From: DAOUJW01 sp965218945
Lineage (GTDB): Bacteria > Chloroflexota > Dehalococcoidia > Lucifugimonadales > UBA2985
Reading direction: 5' to 3'
Length of the DNA: 64,000 nt
Assembly: GCA_965218945.1 (NCBI GenBank)
Contig: OZ244718.1
Location: forward strand, 2,666,001-2,730,000
The notes beneath the pieces were generated by a model. That model worked only from the letters and a program-made list of their open reading frames with translations. It was not told the DNA's origin and ran no database searches. Made by a program: the position numbers and the translations under genes. Positions 57,677 to 64,000 of the stretch are shown here, piece by piece; positions within the stretch are counted from its first letter, which is position 1, and the number at the start of each line of letters is the position of its first letter.

Positions 57677-58759
57677 CTACTCTGCGTTCTGAAGCCTGGC
57701 CTTGAGGTAGTCCAGGGGAGGCACGGGCGAGGGGTCTTCGCCGTTCAGCAACGCCAGGTAATAGCTGGTGAAGTCCCCAAACATTACGGTGCTGAGCATC
57801 TGAGCCAGGAAGCTCTGTCCCACTCCGTCCACAGTGCGACACTGCACACCCGCCTGTCCCAGTAGCTCCTCAATGACCTGATATCTCAGCTTGATGCGGG
57901 GATGAAGGCTCAGTGTGTTGAGCAGCACTCCGCACGCCCTCTTTCCCATCGGCTTGGGCCAGTGAAGACCGGCGATAGCATTGTGCCCGGCCTCCGGAAG
58001 AAGCTCAATAAAAGCCCATGCCTTGGCGTTCTCGTTGAACTGGGTCTTCCATCGTCGGGCCACCCCGGACAACATACCCCCACCGTAGATCACAATCAGC
58101 TTCCCCTGCAGGGTCTTGGCAAGCTCTTTGGCCGGGTTGTCGTGGGTAGGCATACCGGTCTCCAGATGATGGCTCAGGGAGAACAGCACCTCGGAGGCCT
58201 CCACCACAGACTCGTTGTTGTTGGAAGTGAGCTCAAGGCTTTGCAGCATTGCCAGGGGCACAAGGAAGCTGTAGCCCAGAGCCGTCCGCGGCTCTCCCAC
58301 GTAGTCTATCTGAAATGCCGGCACGCCCTCCTTCTGGGCCATCTGGAGCAGCCGACCACCGGTGGTTACCGCGACCACCTTCGCTTTACGCTCAATGGCG
58401 TCCTGGAACGCGGCTATGGTCTCCTCGGTGTTGCCGGAGTAGCTGGAAACGATGACCAGCGAGTCCGGCCCAAGATACGGCGGCAGGTGGTAGTCCCGGC
58501 ACACGGTCACCAGGGGTGAGCCGTCCCTCGTAATGAGGTCACCCATCAGCTCTCCGCCAATGGCGGAGCCTCCCACGCCGGCCAGAATGACGTTGCGCGC
58601 TTTCCGGTAGCTGCTGGGCAGGCTGAATCTCAGTCCCTCCTCCCACGCGTGGAGGCACTGGTAAGGGAGGTCCGCTATCCTCTCCCTGAGACCTGAGGGA
58701 TCGAGCCTCAGATAGAGCTCAGGCTCGTCCAGCGAGATGTCGGTGTGGTTGTCCATCAA
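57677..58759 (-). CDS. Bifunctional phosphoglucose/phosphomannose isomerase
   Basis: This enzyme family interconverts fructose 6-phosphate with both glucose 6-phosphate and mannose 6-phosphate. The 360-residue protein has two SIS domains: NVILAGVGGSAIGGELMGDL with VIVSSYSGNTEETIAAFQDA, and a C-terminal half with TQFNENAKAWAFIELLPEAG and HNAIAG, the catalytic Glu/His context of the PGI/PMI type. It overlaps the phosphomannomutase gene by 4 bases (ATGA), so the two products act in succession: fructose 6-phosphate to mannose 6-phosphate to mannose 1-phosphate. Confidence 0.93.
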   Translation of the reverse strand: MMDNHTDISLDEPELYLRLDPSGLRERIADLPYQCLHAWEEGLRFSLPSSYRKARNVILAGVGGSAIGGELMGDLITRDGSPLVTVCRDYHLPPYLGPDSLVIVSSYSGNTEETIAAFQDAIERKAKVVAVTTGGRLLQMAQKEGVPAFQIDYVGEPRTALGYSFLVPLAMLQSLELTSNNNESVVEASEVLFSLSHHLETGMPTHDNPAKELAKTLQGKLIVIYGGGMLSGVARRWKTQFNENAKAWAFIELLPEAGHNAIAGLHWPKPMGKRACGVLLNTLSLHPRIKLRYQVIEELLGQAGVQCRTVDGVGQSFLAQMLSTVMFGDFTSYYLALLNGEDPSPVPPLDYLKARLQNAE

Positions 58760-60177
58760 AGGTCTACCATGCTCCTGGCCTCAGACAGGAGGGTATCCAC
58801 CCTGTCGGCGCTCTTCCCCTCTGCGTAGATGCGAAGCAGGGGTTCCGTTCCGGAGAAGCGTATTGTCACCCATGACCCGTCCTCCAGAATGAACCGGTAG
58901 CCGTCTATGCTATCCTGGCTGGCCACCTTCACGCCGCCAATAGCGTCAGGCTTGACGTCCCCAACCCTCTTTGCCAGGGTGTCGCGCTGCTCAGGGGGTA
59001 GAGGTATGTCGCTCCGGTCGTAGAAGTGTGGGCCAACCTTGTCATACAGGTAGTCCAGCAGTTCCGAGGGGCGTCTGCCGGTCCTGGCCATCATATCCAG
59101 GATGAAGAGACCGCTGAGTATGCCGTCCCGCTCCGGGATGTGGCCGCGGAATCCGTAGCCTCCGCTCTCCTCGCCGCCTATCAGCGCATCCTCCTGGGTC
59201 ATCAGAGGCCCCACGTACTTGAAGCCTACGGGAGTCTCGAAGACCGGCACGTTGTACAACTCTCCCAGGCGATAGATCATTCGGGTTGTGGTAATGGACT
59301 TCACCAGAGGCCCGCGCTCTCCCCGTATCTCCAGCATGTACAGCGCGAGGAGTGCGAATACCTGGAGCGGAGACACGAACCGTCCCTTCTCGTCCACCAG
59401 CCCGAATCTATCGGCGTCGCCGTCCAGAGCAAAACCGGCGTCAGCGCTCATGTCCGTCACCAGCTGCGACAGCTCCGTAAGATTATCGGCCACAGGCTCA
59501 GGCTGGCGCATTCCCGGGAAGAGGGGATTGCGCTCGCTGTGAATCTCCTTCAGGGTGGTCTTGCCGCCTCCCAGCATGGACGGGACGTACCTCGCTCCTG
59601 CCCCGTACATGGGGTCCACCGCTATCTTCAACCCGGCGTCTCTCAGCGCCTGCAGGTCAAGAAGACGGCCAAGGTGCTCCGTGTAAGAGGAAGAAGGGTC
59701 TACGTTCTGACCGATGCCGCCGGCGAGGGCCTCGTCCCAGGGTATTGGGGCCGTCGCGCCGTTGTCCGGGACGGCGTCTATCAGCTTCTCTATGGCGTCC
59801 GTTATCTCCGGCGAGGCGCTTCCGGCGTAGTCCGGCTTGTACTTGAAGCCGTTCCAGTTCGGCGGGTTGTGGCTGGCCGTGATTATAACGGCCCCCCCGG
59901 CCCCGCGGTCCACTATGTTGTAGGTGACCATTGGAGTGGGCGCCGGTCTGTCGCATAGGAAGACCTTGACACCCCCTGCCGCGGCCGTCTCCGCCACCGT
60001 CCGGGCGAAGTCCTCCGAGGCGAACCTGGTGTCGAAGCCCACCACAAGGCCTCTCTGGCCCAGGCCCTGTTGCAGCATGTACTGGACCACACCCTGGGTG
60101 CATAGACGGACGTTGTCGAAGGTGAAGTCATCGGCAATGATGGCGCGCCAGCCGTCTGTGCCGAACCTGATTGACAT
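58756..60177 (-). CDS. Phosphomannomutase/phosphoglucomutase
   Basis: This alpha-D-phosphohexomutase moves phosphate between C6 and C1 of mannose or glucose phosphates. The 473-residue protein shows the phosphoserine loop VIITASHNPPNWNGFKYK near residue 100, the metal loop ALDGDADRFGLVD near 240 and the sugar-binding loop GGEESGGYGFRGHIPERDGI near 330, and a C-terminal phosphate-binding TIRFSGTEPLLRIYAEG. GGGAG precedes the ATG 29 bases behind the nucleotidyltransferase gene. Sugar preference is not decided, but the neighbours favour mannose. Confidence 0.94.
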   Translation of the reverse strand: MSIRFGTDGWRAIIADDFTFDNVRLCTQGVVQYMLQQGLGQRGLVVGFDTRFASEDFARTVAETAAAGGVKVFLCDRPAPTPMVTYNIVDRGAGGAVIITASHNPPNWNGFKYKPDYAGSASPEITDAIEKLIDAVPDNGATAPIPWDEALAGGIGQNVDPSSSYTEHLGRLLDLQALRDAGLKIAVDPMYGAGARYVPSMLGGGKTTLKEIHSERNPLFPGMRQPEPVADNLTELSQLVTDMSADAGFALDGDADRFGLVDEKGRFVSPLQVFALLALYMLEIRGERGPLVKSITTTRMIYRLGELYNVPVFETPVGFKYVGPLMTQEDALIGGEESGGYGFRGHIPERDGILSGLFILDMMARTGRRPSELLDYLYDKVGPHFYDRSDIPLPPEQRDTLAKRVGDVKPDAIGGVKVASQDSIDGYRFILEDGSWVTIRFSGTEPLLRIYAEGKSADRVDTLLSEARSMVDL

Positions 60178-60205
60178 TGTTACTTCTCCCTGCTGAGTGG
60201 TTGTT

Positions 60206-61288
60206 TCAATGGAAGGAGAGGATTTCCGGCGCCAAGGCGCTGTTGGGCCACAGCACCATGCCCCTATCCAGCTGATTGCCCCTGCCTACGGTAACATCGT
60301 CTGCAAGTATACACCCTTCGCCCACCGATACGGCCTCTCCTATGCTGACACCGTTGCCGAGAATGCATCCCTTCAGGTCCGTCCCAGGCTCTATGCTCAC
60401 GTTTCTCCAGAGTATGGAGTCCGTAATCCGGGCCTTTTCGCCGACCTTGCAGCCGTCTCCCAAGACGGCCGGGCCTCTGATGACGGCCTCCGGGCCTATG
60501 GTGCAGCCCCTGCCCAGAAGCACCGGCCCCGATATGTCCGCGGAGGAGTGAATGTAGCTCTCACCGTAGCCGGCGTTCATCGACGCCGCGGGAAGGAGGT
60601 CGCGGTGCACCTTCACGTAGTTGGCCGGAGTGCCCAGGTCGACCCAATAGGACTGGGAGCGGTAGCCGTATACGGGCGCTCCCATATCAAGCAGCTTGGG
60701 AAACAGGCCGCGCTCGAACATATAGTGCTCTCCTGAGGGCGCGTGAGCCAGCACCTCAGGCTCTATCAGATATATCCCGGCGTTGATCCAGTTGCTGGTC
60801 GTCACGCCCGGGGCCGGCTTCTCCAGGAAGCGTTGCACCCGCCCCTGCGGGTCGGTCTCGACGACGCCAAAGGCGGAGGGATTCTCCACCTGTGTCAGGG
60901 AGATGGTCACCAGAGCGCCGGTCTCGCGGTGGAATCGGACCATGTCTCTCAGGTCCATGTCCGTGAAGATGTCGCCGTTGAGGACGAAGAACGTCCCGTC
61001 CAGCTCGCCCTCCACGTTCTTGACCGCGCCCGCGGTGCCCAGAGGCTCCTCCTCCAGGGTATATGAGAGACGCAGATCCATACCCTGACCATCACCGAAG
61101 TGCGACCGGATTACGTCCGGGAGGTAGCACAACGTGAGCAGGGTGTGGTCTACTCCGTGGCCCTTCAGGTGGCTGAGCATGTGCTCAAGGAAGGGCCGGT
61201 TGAGTATAGGCACCATGGGCTTGGGGGTGTTGCAGGTGAGGGGACGCAGCCTGGTCCCCTCTCCCCCCGCCAGGATAACCGCCTTCAT
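60206..61288 (-). CDS. Sugar-1-phosphate nucleotidyltransferase (probable mannose-1-phosphate guanylyltransferase)
   Basis: This 360-residue protein activates a sugar 1-phosphate with NTP. The N-terminal domain has MKAVILAGGEGTRLRPLTCN with TPKPMVPILNRPFLEHML, the metal-binding VLNGDIFTDMDL and FLEKPAPGVTT. The C-terminal 110 residues form a left-handed beta helix of hexapeptide repeats (SGPVLLGRGCTIGPEAVIRG, PAVLGDGCKVGEKARIT). GDP-mannose is the likely product because PGI/PMI and phosphomannomutase follow; glucose is possible. AGAGG precedes the ATG, 16 bases behind metK. Confidence 0.9.
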   Translation of the reverse strand: MKAVILAGGEGTRLRPLTCNTPKPMVPILNRPFLEHMLSHLKGHGVDHTLLTLCYLPDVIRSHFGDGQGMDLRLSYTLEEEPLGTAGAVKNVEGELDGTFFVLNGDIFTDMDLRDMVRFHRETGALVTISLTQVENPSAFGVVETDPQGRVQRFLEKPAPGVTTSNWINAGIYLIEPEVLAHAPSGEHYMFERGLFPKLLDMGAPVYGYRSQSYWVDLGTPANYVKVHRDLLPAASMNAGYGESYIHSSADISGPVLLGRGCTIGPEAVIRGPAVLGDGCKVGEKARITDSILWRNVSIEPGTDLKGCILGNGVSIGEAVSVGEGCILADDVTVGRGNQLDRGMVLWPNSALAPEILSFH

Positions 61289-61304
61289 ATTGCGGACCTC
61301 TTGC

Positions 61305-62549
61305 TCAGGCTGTGGCTTCTCCCTGTCCTTTAACCAGCTTCAGACCCGCCTCCGTCCGGAGGATGTCCGCCTTGTCGGTGCGCTCCCAGGGCAGCTGAAG
61401 GTCTTCCCTGCCGAAGTGCCCGTAGCTTGCGGTGTTCTTGTAAATCGGTCGGCGTAGGTTCAGGTTTCGGATAATGGACGCCGGCCGGAAGTCGAAATGC
61501 TTCTCGGTCAGCTGCTGGATGGTGGCGTCGTCCACGTGGCCGGTGCCGAAGGTCTCCACGGAAATGCTGATGGGCTGGGCCCTGCCGATGGCGTAGGAGA
61601 CCTGGATCTCGGCGCGGTCCGCCAGACCCGCTGCGACTATATTCTTGGCGGCGTACCGGGCGTAGTATGCGCCGGAGCGGTCGACCTTCGTGGGGTCCTT
61701 CCCGGAGAATGCGCCGCCGCCGTGCCGGGCGACTCCGCCGTAGGTGTCCACCAAAATCTTGCGCCCAGTGAGGCCGGTATCCGCCACCGGGCCGCCAACC
61801 ACGAACCTTCCGGTGGGGTTGACGTAAATCTTGGTGTTGGCGTCCATCAAGCCCTTGGGGACTATCTCGTTAATCACAAGCTCGGTGATGTCCCGGTGAA
61901 TGACGTCCTGGGACACCTCCGGAGCGTGCTGCGCGCTGATCACGACGGTGTCGATGCGCTTGGGAACGCCGTAGGCGTACTCAACGGTGACCTGGGACTT
62001 GCCGTCCGGCCGGAGATAGGGAATGACTCCCTCCTTGCGGACAAGGGCCAGGCGCTGGCACAGTTTGTGGGACAGGGAAACGGACAGGGGCATAAGCTCC
62101 GGCGTCTCGTTGCAGGCGAAGCCCACCATCATGCCCTGGTCGCCGGCGCCGATCTTGTCCGGGTCCTCTTCGTTGGCCCCGCTATCCTTGGCCTCACGGG
62201 AGCTGTCCACACCCAATGCGATGTCCTTGGACTGCTCCTGTAGGGAAAGCACAACGCCGCAGGACTTGGCATCGAAGCCGTGAGCGGGGTCGGTGTAGCC
62301 GACGGCAGTGATGGTGTCCCTGATGACGCGTGAAACGTCCACGTAGGTATCGGTTGTAATCTCGCCCATGACCGCGACCAGTCCGTTGGTGACACAGGTC
62401 TCGCAGGCGACTCTGGCCGTGGGATCCCTGGACAGGATGGCGTCCAGGATGGCGTCCGATATCTGGTCGCACAGTTTGTCCGGGTGTCCCTCCGTCACCG
62501 ACTCAGAGGTGTACAGATAAGATGGTGAATCCGTAAATGTAAAGCCCAT
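61305..62549 (-). CDS. metK: S-adenosylmethionine synthetase
   Basis: MetK makes SAM from ATP and methionine. The 414-residue protein shows SVTEGHPDKLCDQISDAILD, the signature GAGDQGMMVGFACNETPELM, and the P-loop-like GGGAFSGKDPTKVDRSGAYY, ending with FGREDLQLPWERTDKADIL. AAGGAGAG precedes the ATG. It lies 55 bases behind ahcY, so synthesis of SAM and removal of S-adenosylhomocysteine are co-expressed. The sugar-nucleotide genes follow on the same strand, probably in the same transcript. Confidence 0.97.
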   Translation of the reverse strand: MGFTFTDSPSYLYTSESVTEGHPDKLCDQISDAILDAILSRDPTARVACETCVTNGLVAVMGEITTDTYVDVSRVIRDTITAVGYTDPAHGFDAKSCGVVLSLQEQSKDIALGVDSSREAKDSGANEEDPDKIGAGDQGMMVGFACNETPELMPLSVSLSHKLCQRLALVRKEGVIPYLRPDGKSQVTVEYAYGVPKRIDTVVISAQHAPEVSQDVIHRDITELVINEIVPKGLMDANTKIYVNPTGRFVVGGPVADTGLTGRKILVDTYGGVARHGGGAFSGKDPTKVDRSGAYYARYAAKNIVAAGLADRAEIQVSYAIGRAQPISISVETFGTGHVDDATIQQLTEKHFDFRPASIIRNLNLRRPIYKNTASYGHFGREDLQLPWERTDKADILRTEAGLKLVKGQGEATA

Positions 62550-62604
62550 TGTTTTCTCTCCTTGTGTGGTGTGCAGGGTCTACGGCATTCTGTCTGCCGC
62601 TGCT

Positions 62605-63873
62605 TTAGGTCCCTTCCTCCCAGCTCTCCAGGTACAGCTTCTGCTGGTCAGTCAGTGTGTCGATCTGGACGCCCAGGGATTGGAGCTTGAGGCCTGCTAT
62701 TGCCTCGTCTATATCCTTGGGGACCGGATAGACATTGCGCTCCAGCTTCTCCGTCAGCTTTGCCAGGTACTCCGCGCAAAGGGCCTGGTTGGCGAAGCTC
62801 ATGTCCATCACGCTGGATGGGTGCCCCTCGGCGGCGGCCAGGTTGATGAGCCTTCCCTCCCCCAGCAGGTAGATCTTCCGCCCGTCCTTCACGCTATACT
62901 CCTCCACCGACTGGCGAATGCGCCGCTTGCCCTCGGACATGGCGTCCAGAGCCGGGATGTTTATCTCTACGTTGAAGTGGCCGCTGTTGGCGACGATGGC
63001 GCCGTCCTTCATACGTCCCAGAACGGCCTCATCTATGATGTTAATGTCTCCGGTTGCGGTGATAAAGATGTCGCCCTCCGAAGAGGCCTCCAGAATAGGC
63101 TCAACCTTGTACCCGTCCATCACGGCCTCCAATGCCCGGACGGGGTCTACCTCTGTGACGACAACATGCCCGCCCATTCCGCGGACCCTCATGGCGATTC
63201 CCTTGCCACACCAGCCGTAGCCGCTGACAACTACCTTCTTGCCTGACCACAGCACGTTGGTTGCACGGGTTATGCCGTCCACAGTGCTCTGCCCGGTGCC
63301 GTAGCGGTTGTCGAAGAGGTGCTTGGTGTCCGCCTCGTTGACTGCGATGATGGGGTACTCCAGCATTCCCTCCCGCGCCTGGCTCTGGAGGCGCACCACG
63401 CCGGTGGTGGTCTCCTCCGTGCCGCCTGCGACGTTGCCCAGCAGGTCGCGGCGCTCCTTGTGCAAGACAGTCACCAGGTCGGCGCCGTCGTCCATAGTAT
63501 AGTGTGGCGCGTGGTCAAGAGCGGAGTGGATGTGCTGGTAGTAAGTATCGTTGTCCTCTCCGTTGATGGCAAAGGTGGGTATTCCGTACTCGGACACCAG
63601 GGCAGCCGCCACGTCGTCCTGGGTGCTCAGTGGGTTGCTGGCGCAGAGCACAACGCTGGCTCCGCCGTCTCTCAGAGTGAGCATCAGGTTTGCCGTCTCA
63701 GTGGTTACGTGAAGGCAGGCCGCCAGCCGCAAACCCTGGAGAGGCTTCTCCCTGGCGAATCGCTCTCGGATGAGACGCAGCACCTGCATCTCTCGAGCAG
63801 CCCACTCGATGCGTAATACTCCCTGGCCGGCCAGGCCCGGGTCCTTTACGTGGCCCTGTGCTTGTGAAACCAT
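62605..63873 (-). CDS. ahcY: Adenosylhomocysteinase
   Basis: SAH hydrolase splits S-adenosylhomocysteine, the inhibitor left after methyl transfer, into adenosine and homocysteine. The 422-residue protein shows LAACLHVTTETANLMLTLRD, the NAD-binding loop VSGYGWCGKGIAMRVRGMGG with VVVTEVDP, and SVDGITRATNVLWSGKKVVV. The C-terminus ends LYLESWEEGT, the shorter tail common in bacteria and archaea with this length. GGGAGG precedes the ATG. It is the first gene of a five-gene minus-strand run. No SAH riboswitch is recognised in the 127 bases upstream. Confidence 0.97.
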   Translation of the reverse strand: MVSQAQGHVKDPGLAGQGVLRIEWAAREMQVLRLIRERFAREKPLQGLRLAACLHVTTETANLMLTLRDGGASVVLCASNPLSTQDDVAAALVSEYGIPTFAINGEDNDTYYQHIHSALDHAPHYTMDDGADLVTVLHKERRDLLGNVAGGTEETTTGVVRLQSQAREGMLEYPIIAVNEADTKHLFDNRYGTGQSTVDGITRATNVLWSGKKVVVSGYGWCGKGIAMRVRGMGGHVVVTEVDPVRALEAVMDGYKVEPILEASSEGDIFITATGDINIIDEAVLGRMKDGAIVANSGHFNVEINIPALDAMSEGKRRIRQSVEEYSVKDGRKIYLLGEGRLINLAAAEGHPSSVMDMSFANQALCAEYLAKLTEKLERNVYPVPKDIDEAIAGLKLQSLGVQIDTLTDQQKLYLESWEEGT

Positions 63874-64000
63874 TCGCTAATAGTCCTCCCAGGGCAAAAA
63901 TCGCCCTTAATTTAAGATCGCGTGTAGTAGCTGGGTGGGATCTAGCCGGCGGGCGCCACCCAATTGGTGGCAAGCGGGCAATCGGTAGCGCCGGGCCCCT
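63874..64000 (-). other. Leader of ahcY at the window edge
   Basis: Two small hairpins are visible on the minus strand: GCCACC-AATTG-GGTGGC (about 63,956-63,972) and AGGGC-GATTTTT-GCCCT (about 63,891-63,907), the second just before the ribosome site. They do not match the SAH riboswitch consensus as I know it. The upstream gene lies outside the window. Confidence 0.35.

Noticed and set aside
63874..64000. SAH riboswitch in front of ahcY
   Set aside because: The two hairpins present do not resemble the consensus core as I know it, and the sequence is cut by the window edge.

Overview
This window looks like a chromosomal contig from a Chloroflexota bacterium, most plausibly a Dehalococcoidia or SAR202-type lineage. 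I infer this from lipoproteins with proline/threonine-rich linkers (PTATP style), from solute-binding proteins with the same linker, from phosphotriesterase-family and FAD-oxidase genes, from a moderately high GC content, and from many short dispersed intergenic hairpins of a kind common in such genomes. No rRNA gene is present, so the assignment is an inference from gene style. Most of the window is ordinary housekeeping DNA.

Layout. 0-9.3 kb: a truncated branched-chain amino-acid type binding lipoprotein; an isoprenoid and translation run (PIN/TRAM membrane protein, ispD, ispF, cysS, FAD oxidase, small membrane proteins); then gatB, secG and a SAM hydroxide adenosyltransferase on the minus strand. 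9.7-20 kb: an acetyltransferase, thrS, lipoproteins, a SWIM protein, an MFS carrier, an aspartic protease, a probable selenoprotein, prfB with its programmed +1 frameshift, and endonuclease V. 20-27.3 kb is the accessory zone: five tRNA genes with a brnTA toxin-antitoxin module on the opposite strand between two of them, an A/T-rich restriction-modification pair, a MITE-like element and two tandem HicB-like genes. 27.4-30.4 kb: a phosphotriesterase homologue and a CcdA/TlpA redox pair. 30.5-40.4 kb: the minus-strand run cmk-plsC-glmS-dgt-dnaG-rpoD, split by an IS1182-type insertion sequence between dgt and dnaG. 40.7-43 kb: two orphan genes and a second insertion sequence with a 6-bp target duplication. 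43-48.7 kb: a heterodimeric ABC exporter and an anti-sigma-type STAS/kinase pair. 48.7-52.8 kb: comEC/comEA, a cobalamin adenosyltransferase and a coiled-coil membrane protein. 52.9-57.3 kb: hisH, hisA, galU and a peptide-type binding lipoprotein. 57.6-63.9 kb: a minus-strand operon ahcY-metK-sugar nucleotidyltransferase-phosphomannomutase-PGI/PMI.

The most striking observation is at 15,358-16,080. A two-domain protein-disulfide oxidoreductase has an in-frame TGA exactly where the first cysteine of its second CxxC motif should be, giving U-P-H-C after a normal C-P-T-C in the first domain. This is best read as selenocysteine. Other notable points are promoters that place the transcript start on the start codon (brnT, nfi), a MITE whose target duplication holds the stop codon of a methyltransferase gene, and a dispersed repeat whose end forms the start of a lipoprotein gene.
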